From Streptomyces halobius (GTDB lineage Bacteria; Actinomycetota; Actinomycetes; Streptomycetales; Streptomycetaceae), in assembly GCF_023277745.1 (NCBI RefSeq), contig NZ_CP086322.1:7688001-7752000 (forward strand): a stretch of DNA of 64,000 nt, read 5' to 3'. Every line of letters starts with the position of its first letter. Within the stretch, counting starts at the first letter, position 1. This document shows positions 44,840 through 53,525 of the stretch, one piece after another. Below the pieces are notes generated by a model. That model did no database searches, was not told the origin of the DNA, and saw nothing but the letters and a program-made list of their open reading frames with translations. The position numbers and the translations under genes are program-made.

Positions 44840-46177
44840 ATGGAGCCCAACACCCTGCTCGACGCGATCCTCGACGAAGCCGGTATCTCGCACGCCGGTC
44901 TCGCCGCGCGCATCAACCAGCTCGGCCGCCGCCGGGGCCTCGCCCTGCGGTACGAACACACCGCGGTGGCCCGCTGGCTGAAAGGGCAACGACCGCGCGG
45001 CCAGGTGCCCGATCTGATCTGCGAGATCCTCAGCCAGCGGCTGCACCGCGCCGTCGGACTCGACGACATCGGCCTCAGCCGGCCGGGCCTGCGCCGCGCC
45101 CCCGATACCCCGCTCTCCGGCTTCGTCGAGCGCGCCACCGCCCTGTGGCGGTCCGACGAGCAGCAGCGGCCGCATGTCCTGTCCGCGCCCGCACTCACCG
45201 GCACCTCGGCGGTCATGCCCGTATGGGAGTGGGAGAACCCTCCCGAGGACTCCGATGTCTCCCGCGACGGGCTGACCCGCGTCGGCATGGCCGACATCGA
45301 GATGCTGCGTGCGGCGCGGTCGCACTACGAGCAGATGTACCGGAAGGCGGGTGGTATAGCGACCAGAACACGCATCGTGGGATTCCTCAACACCGAGGCG
45401 GCGCCGCTGCTGCGGGGCAGCTACTCCGACGCGACGGGACGTCAGCTCCACCGGGCAACCGGCGGTCTGGTCGCCGTCGCCGGGATCTGCGCGTACGACT
45501 CGGACGCTCTCGGGCTGGCCCAGCGCTACTTCCATCAGGCGCTGCGGCTGGCCAAGGCCAGCGGGGACCGGGGCCTGGGCGCCTATGTGATCGCGCTACT
45601 GGTCAATCAGTCCCTGTTCCTCCGGGAATACCGCCAGGCGGTCGCCTTCGCGGAGGCGGCGCTGCGGGCCGCGGGCCCGCAGATCACCCCGGCGCTCTCC
45701 GCGGACCTCTACGCGATGCAGGCCAAGTCCTACGCCCGGCTCGGGGACGGCGCCGGCGCGCTGGCCTGCATCCGGCGTGCGGAGGCGGCCGCGGAGCGCA
45801 TCCGGCCGGGGCTGGAGCCCGCCGAGACGGGCTATGTGCAGCCGGGCCTGGTGAACGTACAGGTCGCGGAGGCGCTGCTCAGTCTCGGCGATCTGCGGGC
45901 CGCACGGGAGCAGGCGGACGCCGCCGTCGACACCCCCGCACACGACCGGGGCCGGGTCCACCGGCTGGCCATGCTCACCCATATCGAGCTGCGCCAAGGT
46001 GATACGGACCGGGCGGTGGCCAATGCCGCGCGGATGACGGAGCGGGCCCGCGGCATGGAGTCGCAACGGCTGCGGGACCGGCTGCGGGCGGTGCGCGAGC
46101 ATCTGGCGGAGACCGGGAGCTCCGCGACCGACGAGGCCGCCGATCTCATCGACGAGGTGCTGCGCGTTCCCCTCTGA
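44840..46177 (+). CDS. HTH/TPR-like transcriptional regulator (NsdA-like type)
   Basis: A 445-residue protein. The N-terminal ~80 residues resemble a DNA-binding domain found in Streptomyces differentiation regulators (LLDAILDEAGISHAGLAARI, then NQLGRRRGLALRYEHTAVAR). The rest is alpha-helical with TPR-like pairs (LGLAQRYFHQALRLAKASGD; YRQAVAFAEAALRAAG; LHDLRAAREQ-like). Proteins of this layout such as NsdA affect sporulation and antibiotic production. Assignment to that family is by layout only. The start is ATG 44840 with GGGAGG. A palindrome 115 bases upstream may be its own site. Confidence 0.75.
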   Translation: MEPNTLLDAILDEAGISHAGLAARINQLGRRRGLALRYEHTAVARWLKGQRPRGQVPDLICEILSQRLHRAVGLDDIGLSRPGLRRAPDTPLSGFVERATALWRSDEQQRPHVLSAPALTGTSAVMPVWEWENPPEDSDVSRDGLTRVGMADIEMLRAARSHYEQMYRKAGGIATRTRIVGFLNTEAAPLLRGSYSDATGRQLHRATGGLVAVAGICAYDSDALGLAQRYFHQALRLAKASGDRGLGAYVIALLVNQSLFLREYRQAVAFAEAALRAAGPQITPALSADLYAMQAKSYARLGDGAGALACIRRAEAAAERIRPGLEPAETGYVQPGLVNVQVAEALLSLGDLRAAREQADAAVDTPAHDRGRVHRLAMLTHIELRQGDTDRAVANAARMTERARGMESQRLRDRLRAVREHLAETGSSATDEAADLIDEVLRVPL

Positions 46178-46225
46178 CCGGGCTCGTGTCACCTTGCCGG
46201 CTCAACAGCGGAAGGTGGCAGTTAC

Positions 46226-46756
46226 GTGCGTTGGAACAATCTCAGCGAAAAGCCCGTCTACGCGAATCCCTGGTTCCGGGTCAATCTCGCCGATGTGGAA
46301 CTCCCCGACGGCCGTCATCTGGATCACTATCTGATCCGTATGCGGCCGGTCGCCGTGGCCACAGTGGTCAATGAGGCCAATGAGGTGTTGCTGCTGTGGC
46401 GGCACCGGTTCATCACGGACACCTGGGGCTGGGAGCTGGCGGCCGGTGTCGTCGAGGACGGCGAGGACCTCGTGGCCGCGGCCGCCCGGGAGATGGAGGA
46501 GGAGACCGGGTGGCGGCCCGGTCCCCTCCAGCATCTTCTCTCGGTGGAGCCGTCCAACGGCCTCACCGATGCCCGGCACCATATCTACTGGTCCGACCAG
46601 GGTCACTATGTCGGCCTGCCGCAGGACGACTTCGAGTCCGACCGGCGGGAGTGGGTGTCCCTCAAGCTGGTGCCGGACATGGTGGCCCGAGGGGAGGTGC
46701 CGGCCGCCAATATGGCCGCGGCCCTGCTGATGCTGCATCACCTCCGGTTGGGCTGA
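46226..46756 (+). CDS. NUDIX hydrolase
   Basis: A 176-residue protein with the complete NUDIX box at residues 74-96: Gly74, five residues, Glu80, seven residues, Arg88-Glu89, Glu92-Glu93, then Gly95-Trp96. The preceding WGWELAAGVVEDGE resembles ADP-ribose pyrophosphatase types. It should hydrolyse a nucleoside diphosphate linked to another group; the substrate is unknown. The start is GTG 46226 with GGAAGG upstream. It follows the TPR-like regulator by 48 bases. Confidence 0.92.
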   Translation: MRWNNLSEKPVYANPWFRVNLADVELPDGRHLDHYLIRMRPVAVATVVNEANEVLLLWRHRFITDTWGWELAAGVVEDGEDLVAAAAREMEEETGWRPGPLQHLLSVEPSNGLTDARHHIYWSDQGHYVGLPQDDFESDRREWVSLKLVPDMVARGEVPAANMAAALLMLHHLRLG

Positions 46757-46838
46757 CCGGGTTTGTGGCCTGCGGGCCGGTCCGATGAGTCAGGGGCGGA
46801 AAGGCCCCGGGGCCTGGCCGGTCCGGCCGTCCGGCGGG

Positions 46839-47096
46839 TCATCGGCCCATGGCCTGCCACAGTGCCACGACCAGCGCCGCGATCCCTGTGAGCGCGGCAA
46901 CGGAGGGCAGCGGCCAGCGGCCGTGCTCCAACCGCGTGACGCGGGCCTGCAGTTCGTCCGCGTCACGCACGTGCTGCTCGGAGCGCTGGTCCAGCAGGGC
47001 GAGCTGACCGTCGACCCGGGCGGTGCGTACATCGAGGCAGCGCCTCAGCTCCGCTAAGTCGGTGGTCACCGGTTCGGTTTCAGGGTGGGCGGTCAC
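46839..47096 (-). CDS. Small coiled-coil protein with C-terminal membrane helix
   Basis: An 85-residue protein. Residues ~10-60 form a charged, probably coiled-coil segment (LAELRRCLDVRTARVDGQLA, RSEQHVRDADELQARVTRLE). A single helix at the end (VAALTGIAALVVALWQAMGR) would anchor it. The start is GTG 47096 with GAGGAGC upstream; longer upstream frames lack signatures. A palindrome like the one before the TPR-like regulator lies ~112 bases upstream, so it could be under that regulator. Function unknown. Confidence 0.6.
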   Translation of the reverse strand: MTAHPETEPVTTDLAELRRCLDVRTARVDGQLALLDQRSEQHVRDADELQARVTRLEHGRWPLPSVAALTGIAALVVALWQAMGR

Positions 47097-47207
47097 GGTC
47101 CGCTCCTCATTCCTCTCGCGAACGATTTCGTTGTCCGTACGCGCATCAGTCAACTGCCCTGCGGCGGAAGGCGGGAGGTGTGCGAGAGGGATATGCGGGT
47201 CACCAGA

Positions 47208-47222
47208 ACACACCCCGTGTGA
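47208..47222. promoter_or_regulatory. Palindrome ACACAC-CCC-GTGTGA, second copy
   Basis: ACACACCCCGTGTGA followed by AATG. It shares CACACCCCGTGTGAA with the site at 44709-44725. It lies upstream of the small coiled-coil gene on the minus strand. Confidence 0.6.
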
Positions 47223-47428
47223 AATGACGCGGAGTGACGGGCGGAGCGGGGCGAGCGGCACTTCGTACGCGGTGTGAATCGGCGCGGCGGCTGCGGGGCC
47301 GCGGGGCCGCTCGGCACGTGGCGAGCCCCGACCCGGACTTACGGGGAAGGCGCAGGTCACGCTTCTCCAGGCGAGCCGAGAACCTCCAGGTAGTGCGACC
47401 CGCTGTCGCTGCGCGACGCAGCGAGAGC

Positions 47429-47466
47429 CACCCGGAGCAGCGCCGCTGTCGGTGCTGCTCCGGGTG
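47429..47466 (-). terminator. Hairpin downstream of hbdA
   Basis: Perfect 13-base arms CACCCGGAGCAGC and GCTGCTCCGGGTG around a 12-base loop, with a second 8-base hairpin next to it. There is no T run. It lies 46-83 bases past the hbdA stop on the minus strand. Confidence 0.6.
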
Positions 47467-47511
47467 AATTCGCCCTTGAACAGGGGTGCTTGACGGCGTC
47501 GCCGCACTCCC

Positions 47512-48369
47512 TCAGTACGAGTAGAACCCCGACCCCGACTTCCGCCCCAGCCGCCCCGCGTCCACCATCCGCTGGAGCAGCGGGGGAGCGGCGTACAGCG
47601 GCTCCTTGTACTCCTCGTACATCGAGGAGGCGACCGAGGCGATGGTGTCCAGGCCGATCAGGTCGGAGAGCTTGAGCGGGCCCATCGGGTGGGCGCAGCC
47701 CAGTTCCATGCCGTTGTCGATGTCCTCACGGCTGGCCATGCCCGACTCGAACATCCGGATCGCGGAGAGCAGATACGGGATCAGCAGCGCGTTGACGACG
47801 AAGCCCGAGCGGTCCTGGGCGCGGATCGCGTGCTTGCCCAGCACGTCCTGCACCAGCACCTCGGCGCGCTTGAGGGTCTCCTCGCCGGTGGTCAGCGCGG
47901 GGATCAGCTCGACCAGCTTCTGTACCGGCGCCGGGTTGAAGAAGTGGATGCCGATGACCTGGTCCGGACGGGAGGTCGCGACCGCCAGCTTCACCAGCGG
48001 GATGGAGGAGGTGTTGGAGGCCAGGATGGCGTCCGGGCGGGTCACCACCTGATCGAGGACCTGGAAGATCTCGGTCTTGACCTGCTCGTTCTCCACCACG
48101 GCCTCGATGACGAGATCGCGGTCGGCGAACTCCCCGAGGTCGGTGGTGAAGCTGAGCCGGCCGAGCGTCGCATCGCGATCCGCGACGGTGATCTTGCCTC
48201 GGTCGGCGGCCTTGCCCAGGGAGTTGGTCAGGCGGGTACGGCCCAGCTCCAGGGCTTCGCCGGTGGTCTCGGCGACCATGACGTCCAGCCCGGCGCGGGC
48301 GCAGACCTCGGCGATGCCGGCGCCCATCTGGCCGCAGCCCACCACTCCGACGCGTTCGATGTCCGTCAC
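47512..48369 (-). CDS. hbdA: 3-hydroxybutyryl-CoA dehydrogenase
   Basis: A 285-residue 3-hydroxyacyl-CoA dehydrogenase. The NAD-binding GCGQMGAGIAEVCARAG is at residues ~11-27. Catalytic His and Glu are in IGIHFFNPAPVQKLVELI and ELGCAHPMGPLKLSDLIGLD. It interconverts acetoacetyl-CoA and 3-hydroxybutyryl-CoA, for fatty acid or butyryl/ethylmalonyl-CoA metabolism. The length is that of the single-domain family. ATG 48369 follows a GAAAGG-type site. Two hairpins lie after the stop. Confidence 0.94.
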   Translation of the reverse strand: MTDIERVGVVGCGQMGAGIAEVCARAGLDVMVAETTGEALELGRTRLTNSLGKAADRGKITVADRDATLGRLSFTTDLGEFADRDLVIEAVVENEQVKTEIFQVLDQVVTRPDAILASNTSSIPLVKLAVATSRPDQVIGIHFFNPAPVQKLVELIPALTTGEETLKRAEVLVQDVLGKHAIRAQDRSGFVVNALLIPYLLSAIRMFESGMASREDIDNGMELGCAHPMGPLKLSDLIGLDTIASVASSMYEEYKEPLYAAPPLLQRMVDAGRLGRKSGSGFYSY

Positions 48370-48502
48370 CTCGTGCCTTTCGCTGATCTTCAGGACTCGG
48401 CGGTGTGCCGTAAGGGTCCGGCGCCCGCCTCGGCCCCGACGTTACTCCGCGCGGTGCTGTGCTCCGGGCGCCGGGGCGGGCATGCTGGCCGTCCAGGACG
48501 GG

Positions 48503-49780
48503 ATGAACCGGACAAGCCGGGGGCTTTTGATGCGGCGGATCACACGGCGTGGGTTCTCGGCGGTGGCGCTGGGCGCGGCCTCGTCACTGCTCGGGGCGGA
48601 TACGGTGGCGGGCGCGGCCGGACCGCCGCCGGACCGGGCGAGCGGGCGTCACCGGCCCCGGCGCGAGCTGCGGGGGATGTGGCTGGCGACGGTCGCCAAT
48701 CGCGACTGGCCCTCCGCCCCGGGGCTGGCCCCCGGCCGGCAGCAGGAGGAACTGCTGGCCCACCTCGACACGGCCCGGGAGCGCCGGCTGAACGCCGTCT
48801 TCTTCCAGGTGCGGCCCACCGCCGACGCCCTGTGGCCCTCCCCGTACGAGCCCTGGGCGCAGTACCTGACCGGCGAGCAGGGCCGACACCCCGGCTGGGA
48901 CCCGCTCGGCTTCGCGGTCCGCGAGGCGCACCGGCGCGGCCTGGAACTGCACGCCTGGTGCAACCCGTACCGGGTGGCCAACCACACCGATCCCGCCCGG
49001 CTGGCACCCGGCCACCCCGCACGCTGGCACCCGGGGTGGGTGATCCCGTACGGCGGCAAGCTCTACTACAACCCCGGGCTGCCGGAGGTCCGTCGCTTCG
49101 TCCAGGACGCGATGCTGGACGCGGTGCGGCGCTATCCCGTCGACGGGGTGCACTTCGATGACTACTTCTATCCGTATCCGGTCGCGGGGCAGACCTTCGA
49201 CGACGATGCGGCGTACGCGGAGTACGGCGCGCAATTCGCGGACCGTGACGGCTGGCGGCGGGACAACATTGACCGGCTGGTGCGGGAGATGCGGTGGCGA
49301 ACCGCCGGCCGCGGGCGCCGGGTGCGGTTCGGCGTCAGCCCGTTCGCCGTCTGGCGCAACCGCACGACCGACCAGGCGGGCTCGGACACCCACGCCGGGA
49401 TCCAGACCTACGACGACCTGTACGCCGACACCCGCCGCTGGGTGCGCGAAGGCCGGCTCGACTACATCGCGCCACAGGTCTACTGGCACCTCGGCTTCGC
49501 GGCCGCGGACTACGCCACGCTGGTGCCCTGGTGGTCGCGGACCGTGTCGGGCACCGGCGTGGATCTCTATATCGGCGAGGCCCTCTACAAGGCGGGCGAC
49601 CCGGCGCAGCCGTCCCCTTGGCAGGACCCGGCCGAGCTCTCCCGTCATCTGACCTTCGCCCGCGACTTCCCACAGGTCGGCGGGCATGTGTTCTTCTCGG
49701 CGAAGGAGGCGGCCGAGGACCGGGCGGGTGCGCTGGCCAGGGTCGTACATGACCACTACGGCGGCGTGGCGCGGCCGTAG
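48503..49780 (+). CDS. Family-10-like glycoside hydrolase (DUF187/GHL10), Tat-exported
   Basis: A ~425-residue protein. An N-terminal twin-arginine signal (RRITRRGFSAVALGAASSLL) precedes the TIM-barrel domain: RGMWLATVANRDWPSAPGL, VFFQVRPTADALWPS, GLELHAWCNPYRVANHT, GVHFDDYFYPYPV and YIAPQVYWHLGF. These match YddW/FenI-like enzymes that cut peptidoglycan-linked or other glycans. The start may be ATG 48503, 48482 or 48530; the Tat motif is kept in all. The Tat subunits are encoded earlier in this window. It is divergent from hbdA. Confidence 0.88.
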   Translation: MNRTSRGLLMRRITRRGFSAVALGAASSLLGADTVAGAAGPPPDRASGRHRPRRELRGMWLATVANRDWPSAPGLAPGRQQEELLAHLDTARERRLNAVFFQVRPTADALWPSPYEPWAQYLTGEQGRHPGWDPLGFAVREAHRRGLELHAWCNPYRVANHTDPARLAPGHPARWHPGWVIPYGGKLYYNPGLPEVRRFVQDAMLDAVRRYPVDGVHFDDYFYPYPVAGQTFDDDAAYAEYGAQFADRDGWRRDNIDRLVREMRWRTAGRGRRVRFGVSPFAVWRNRTTDQAGSDTHAGIQTYDDLYADTRRWVREGRLDYIAPQVYWHLGFAAADYATLVPWWSRTVSGTGVDLYIGEALYKAGDPAQPSPWQDPAELSRHLTFARDFPQVGGHVFFSAKEAAEDRAGALARVVHDHYGGVARP

Positions 49781-49850
49781 TGGTCGGGGGACCGCCGGCG
49801 GACCGGGTCGGTGACTGGGGATTCCCGGACGGAGGCCGGGGGAGGGCCCG

Positions 49851-50060
49851 CTAGCGGGTGGTGCGGTTGCCAGTGTCCTTGAGGTGCTTGACGACCGAGT
49901 CGGGACCGGGAGACATGATCGTCTCGTGCCCGTCCTCGCTGCGGACGCGGTAGGGCGGATCGCCGTGTTCGCCCAGCACCTCGACGATCTCGACCTCGTG
50001 GTCATGTTGCCCGACGATCCTGCCGTGCACCACGAGCCGGTCGCCCTTGCTTGCGTGCAT
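49851..50060 (-). CDS. DUF1918 family protein
   Basis: A 69-residue protein opening MHASKGDRLVVHGRIVGQHD and continuing EVIEVLGEHGDPPYRVR-like sequence and GHETIMSPGPDSVVKHL, the typical DUF1918 pattern, a small SH3-like beta barrel. The function is unknown. The ATG at 50060 is preceded on the minus strand by GGGAGGA. It stands alone in convergent-divergent surroundings. Confidence 0.87.
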   Translation of the reverse strand: MHASKGDRLVVHGRIVGQHDHEVEIVEVLGEHGDPPYRVRSEDGHETIMSPGPDSVVKHLKDTGNRTTR

Positions 50061-50412
50061 CAGTGGTGTCCTCCCGCTTCGGGCGGCCGTGGCACCGGAA
50101 CGGCCGACAGCGCGGCGGCCGAGCGGTTGAACGGCCAACGGTGTACGGACCAGTGGGACGGCCCGGACGGCTATACGTGCCATCGCGGCAAGTTTACGTC
50201 CGGGCGCGGATGTCGCATCCGGTGCGGAGCGGATCGATCGGGAGCAGACCGTGCCGCGACCGCGCGCGGGGCCTGGTGCGGGGGATCCCGGGTCTGTCAG
50301 CGGTCCGTCAGCGGTCCGTCAGCTGTCCACCGTCTGTCCGCCGCCGTCCGTCGACCGCCCGCTGTCCGTCGGCCGCTCACCGGCTGTCCGTCAGCTGCCC
50401 ACCGGCCGCCCG
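50061..50412. other. Spacer with tandem 11-base repeats
   Basis: No gene. From about 50293 to 50412 the sequence is made of variants of GTCCGTCAGCG, with the first three nearly identical and later ones degenerate. This is directly after the stop of the minus-strand EamA gene. The remaining part should contain the promoter of the DUF1918 gene. Confidence 0.6.
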
Positions 50413-51408
50413 TCAGCCACGGGTCCGCTGGGTGATCGCGATGCACACCAGGACCGCCAGCGCCGCCGTGGGCGCGGCCGGCGGCAGCCGCTCGCCGAGC
50501 AGCAGCACGGACCACACCAGTGTCAGCAGCGGCTGGGCGAGCTGGAGCTGGCTGGCCTTGGAGACGCCGATGGCCGCCATCCCCCGGCACCAGACCACCA
50601 GGCCGAGGAACTGCGAGCCGACCGCCAGCCACAGCAGGCCGCCGACCGTGTGCGCGGTGAGGCGCAGCGGCTCGGTGGCCAGCGCGACGGCCGCGCCCGA
50701 CACGGTCAGCGGCAGGGCGAGCATCAGCGCCCAGCCGATCACCTGCCAGCCCGGCATGTGGCGGGCCAGCCGGCCGCCCTCGGTGTAACCGGCCGCGCAC
50801 ACCAGCAGCGCCGCGAACAGGAACAGATCGCCGGAGCTCGGCGTCCCGCCGCTCTGCTGCAGCGCGAAGCCGATGACGACGACGGCGCCGGCCAGCGAGG
50901 CGATCCAGAAGGTGCGGGACGGGCGCGCGCCGGTCCGTACGGCCGAGAAAGCGGCGGTCGTCAGCGGCAGCAGGCCGACCACGACGGCCGCGTGCGAAGT
51001 GGTGGAGGTCTGCAGGGCGAGGGTGGTCAGCAGCGGGAAGCCGAGTACGACGCCGCCCGCCACCACCGCGATGCCCGCCCAGTGCCGCCGCTCGGGGACA
51101 GGGACCCGGAACGCGGCCAGGCAGCCTCCGGCGAGCGCCGCCGCCAGCGCGCTGCGGAGCGTCACCACCGTCCAGGGGCCCATGCCCTCCAGTGCCCAGG
51201 CGGTCGCGGGAAAGGTCAGCGAGAAGGAGGCGACGGCGAGCGCGGCGAGGAGGACGCCACGGGCGAGGGGCGCGCCGAGGGTGGCGGGGCCGGCAGGGGT
51301 GGCGCGGGTGGCCGGGCCGGCCCCGCGGACATCGGGGCTCTCGGCGTGCTGCTCCGGTGTGCTGACTGCTATCGCGGTCGGTGCGATAGCGCTATCGTTG
51401 TCTCTCAT
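50413..51408 (-). CDS. EamA/DMT family transporter
   Basis: A ~331-residue protein with ten hydrophobic helices in two EamA repeats (GVLLAALAVASFSLTFPATA; LFLFAALLVCAAGYTEGGRL), typical of drug/metabolite exporters such as RhaT/YdcZ-like permeases. The only upstream ATG is 51408, which leaves ~48 residues before TM1. That ATG overlaps, on the opposite strand, the ATG of the MocR gene, and a large operator-like repeat lies inside the N-terminal codons, so the true start or promoter is uncertain. Probable target of MocR. Confidence 0.85.
   Translation of the reverse strand: MRDNDSAIAPTAIAVSTPEQHAESPDVRGAGPATRATPAGPATLGAPLARGVLLAALAVASFSLTFPATAWALEGMGPWTVVTLRSALAAALAGGCLAAFRVPVPERRHWAGIAVVAGGVVLGFPLLTTLALQTSTTSHAAVVVGLLPLTTAAFSAVRTGARPSRTFWIASLAGAVVVIGFALQQSGGTPSSGDLFLFAALLVCAAGYTEGGRLARHMPGWQVIGWALMLALPLTVSGAAVALATEPLRLTAHTVGGLLWLAVGSQFLGLVVWCRGMAAIGVSKASQLQLAQPLLTLVWSVLLLGERLPPAAPTAALAVLVCIAITQRTRG
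51368..51397. promoter_or_regulatory. Three-arm CTATCG repeat (candidate MocR operator)
   Basis: GCTATCGC (51368-51375), seven bases, GCGATAGC (51383-51390) form a perfect 8+8 inverted repeat. A third arm GCTATCG (51391-51397) directly joins the second to make the palindrome CGATAGCGCTATCG (51384-51397). It ends ten bases before the MocR start. TATCGT may double as -10. Confidence 0.7.
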
Positions 51409-52885
51409 GCATGAGCGTAGCAGTGTCGCCGAACTGGCCGCGGTTCTCCGCAAGGGGCTGAACCGCTACTCCCCCGGAGAGAAGCTGCCATCGAGCCGTG
51501 CCCTGGTGGAGCAGCACCGGGTGAGCCCGGTGACCGTCTCCCGGGCGCTCGCCGAGCTGGCCGCCGAGGGGCTGGTCGTCACCCGGCCCGGCTCCGGGGC
51601 CTTCCGGGCCGAGCCGCGCGGCGAGGCGCCCCGGCCGGTCGACACCTCCTGGCAGGAGATCGCGCTCAGCGCCGAAGCCGCCGGCGACCAGGTGCCGCGC
51701 AGCGTCGACGCCTCGGGCGTGCTGGCCACGCTCGCCGCCCCCGCCCCCGGCGTCATCGAACTCAACGGCGGCTATCTGCATCCCGATCTGCAGCCCGAAC
51801 GCGCACTCGCCGCAGCGCTGGCCCGCGCCGGGCGGCGGCCGGGCGCCTGGGGCCGTCCCCCGGTCGACGGCGTACCGGAACTGCGCGCCTGGTTCGCCCG
51901 GGAGATCGGCGGCCCCGGCGGCGCGCTCGCCGCCAGCGACGTCCTGGTCACCGCCGGCGGCCAGAGCGCGCTGACCGCCGCTCTGCGCGCGCTCGCGCCG
52001 CCCGGCGCGCCGGTGCTCGTCGAGTCCCCGACCTACCCCGGCATGCTGGCCGCCGCCCGCGCCTCCGGTCTGCGCCCGGTCCCCGTGCCGATGGACACCG
52101 ACGGCGTCCGCACCGATCTGCTCGCCGATGCCTTCCGGGCCAGCGGCGCGCGGGTCTTCGTGAGCCAGCCGCTGTTCCAGAACCCGACGGGCGCGGTGCT
52201 CGCCGGGGAGCGGCGGCGCGAGGTGCTGCGGGTGGCCCGCGCGGCCGGCGCGTTCGTGATCGAGGACGACTTCGCCCGGCGACTGGTCCACGACGACGCG
52301 CCCGCGCTCCCCCCGACCCTGATGGCGGACGACCAGGACGGCACCGTCGTCCATGTCTGCTCCCTGACCAAGGCCACCTCGCCCAGCCTGCGGGTGGGCG
52401 CCCTGGCCGCCCGGGGCCCGGTCCGCGACCGTCTGCGCGCCATCCAGGTCGTGGACAGCTTCTTCGTGCCGGGCCCGCTCCAGGAAGCCGCCCTGGAATT
52501 CGTCGGCTCGCCCGCCTGGGCTCGTCATCTGCGCCTGATCTCCGCCGAGTTGACTGTACGCCGGGACGCCCTCGTCACCGCTCTGCACCGGCAGTTGCCC
52601 GCGCTCGTGGGCGGGGGATCCGGGCAGGCCGGTGAGCTGTTCGTGCCACCGGGCGGCTATACGCTCTGGCTCCGGCTGCCGGACGGTGCGGACGAGGAGG
52701 CGCTCGCCGGTGCCGCGCTGCGCGCGGGCGTCGCGGTCGCGGCCGGCCGCCCGTATTTCGCCGCCGAGCCGCCCGCTCCGCATCTGCGCCTGAGCTTCGC
52801 GGCGGCGTCCGGCGCGGGTGAAGTCACCGAAGGCATCCGCAGGCTCCGCACGGCGTGTGAGGAGCCGGGGGTGCCGACGGGCTGA
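51407..52885 (+). CDS. MocR-family GntR/aminotransferase regulator
   Basis: A 492-residue fusion. The GntR winged helix at residues ~5-68 (GLNRYSPGEKLPSSRALVEQ, VSPVTVSRALAELAAEGLVV) is joined to a fold-type I aminotransferase domain with the PLP lysine Lys322 in SLTKATSPSLRVG and ESPTYPGMLAAARA. Such proteins sense PLP or amino acids and usually regulate a divergent gene, here the EamA transporter. The ATG at 51407 has no Shine-Dalgarno. Its bases overlap the reversed start of the EamA gene. Confidence 0.9.
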   Translation: MHERSSVAELAAVLRKGLNRYSPGEKLPSSRALVEQHRVSPVTVSRALAELAAEGLVVTRPGSGAFRAEPRGEAPRPVDTSWQEIALSAEAAGDQVPRSVDASGVLATLAAPAPGVIELNGGYLHPDLQPERALAAALARAGRRPGAWGRPPVDGVPELRAWFAREIGGPGGALAASDVLVTAGGQSALTAALRALAPPGAPVLVESPTYPGMLAAARASGLRPVPVPMDTDGVRTDLLADAFRASGARVFVSQPLFQNPTGAVLAGERRREVLRVARAAGAFVIEDDFARRLVHDDAPALPPTLMADDQDGTVVHVCSLTKATSPSLRVGALAARGPVRDRLRAIQVVDSFFVPGPLQEAALEFVGSPAWARHLRLISAELTVRRDALVTALHRQLPALVGGGSGQAGELFVPPGGYTLWLRLPDGADEEALAGAALRAGVAVAAGRPYFAAEPPAPHLRLSFAAASGAGEVTEGIRRLRTACEEPGVPTG

Positions 52886-53000
52886 CGACTGCGAGGGGCT
52901 GAGGGCTCCACTGGGCTGACGGTTCCGATGGACTGATGGTTTGCGATGGGTTGAGGACGCCCCCTGGGTTGAGGACGGCCGCCTCGGCACCCGGGCCACG
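52886..53000. repeat. Degenerate repeats after the MocR gene
   Basis: Variants of GGGCTGA/GGGTTGAGGAC recur at roughly 15-20 bases before the GNAT gene. No gene or hairpin is seen. Confidence 0.5.
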
Positions 53001-53057
53001 GGACGTCGTTCGCCCATCGGTTCGACGCCGCCCCCTCGCTTCTGCCAACCTCCCGGC

Positions 53058-53525
53058 ATGAGCGAACACGCCCTCGACGGCCACGAGATCTCCACCGACC
53101 CGGCCCGACTGGACGCGGATCTCGTCCACCACTGGCTGTCCACCGACGCCTACTGGGCCCTCGGCCGCCCCCGTGAACTGCACGACCGCGCCATCGCCGG
53201 CTCGCTCAACTTCGGCCTGTACGCGACCGGTTCGGGGCGCCAGGTCGCCTATGCCCGGGTGGTCACCGACCATGCCACCTTCGCCTGGCTCTGCGATGTC
53301 TATGTCGCCCGCGAGGACCGGGGCAAGGGTCTGGGCACCGCCCTCGTCGAGGCCGTCGCCGACCATATGACGCCCTGTGGACTGAGCCGGATCACCCTCG
53401 CCACCAAGGACGCCCACGGCATCTACGAGAAGATCGGCTTCCGGAGGCTGGTCTCCCCGGAGGAGTGGATGACCCTGGGGCTGATCGATCCGGGCCCCAT
53501 CGATCCGGGCCCCATCGACGTCTGA
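53058..53525 (+). CDS. GNAT family N-acetyltransferase
   Basis: A 155-residue acetyltransferase. Motif A carries the acetyl-CoA pyrophosphate loop in VYVAREDRGKGLGTALVEAV. The family end pattern is LATKDAHGIYEKIGF. The substrate is unknown. The last residues are a short tandem (IDPGPIDPGPIDV) from a 15-base duplication. ATG 53058 is chosen by the domain start. Upstream is a GC-rich degenerate repeat spacer. Confidence 0.88.
   Translation: MSEHALDGHEISTDPARLDADLVHHWLSTDAYWALGRPRELHDRAIAGSLNFGLYATGSGRQVAYARVVTDHATFAWLCDVYVAREDRGKGLGTALVEAVADHMTPCGLSRITLATKDAHGIYEKIGFRRLVSPEEWMTLGLIDPGPIDPGPIDV

Larger units (their letters stand above)
47097..47511. other. Noncoding region with palindrome and two hairpins
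   Basis: No credible gene. It holds a palindrome at 47208-47222 (listed). It also holds two stem-loops near the end of the minus-strand hbdA gene: TCGCTGCG/CGCAGCGA (47406-47413, 47417-47424) and CACCCGGAGCAGC/GCTGCTCCGGGTG (47429-47441, 47454-47466). The hairpins may terminate hbdA or be part of a small RNA. Confidence 0.55.

Noticed and set aside
47234..47467. Short plus-strand frame in the hbdA spacer
   Set aside because: Arg-rich with no ribosome site and crossing two hairpins.
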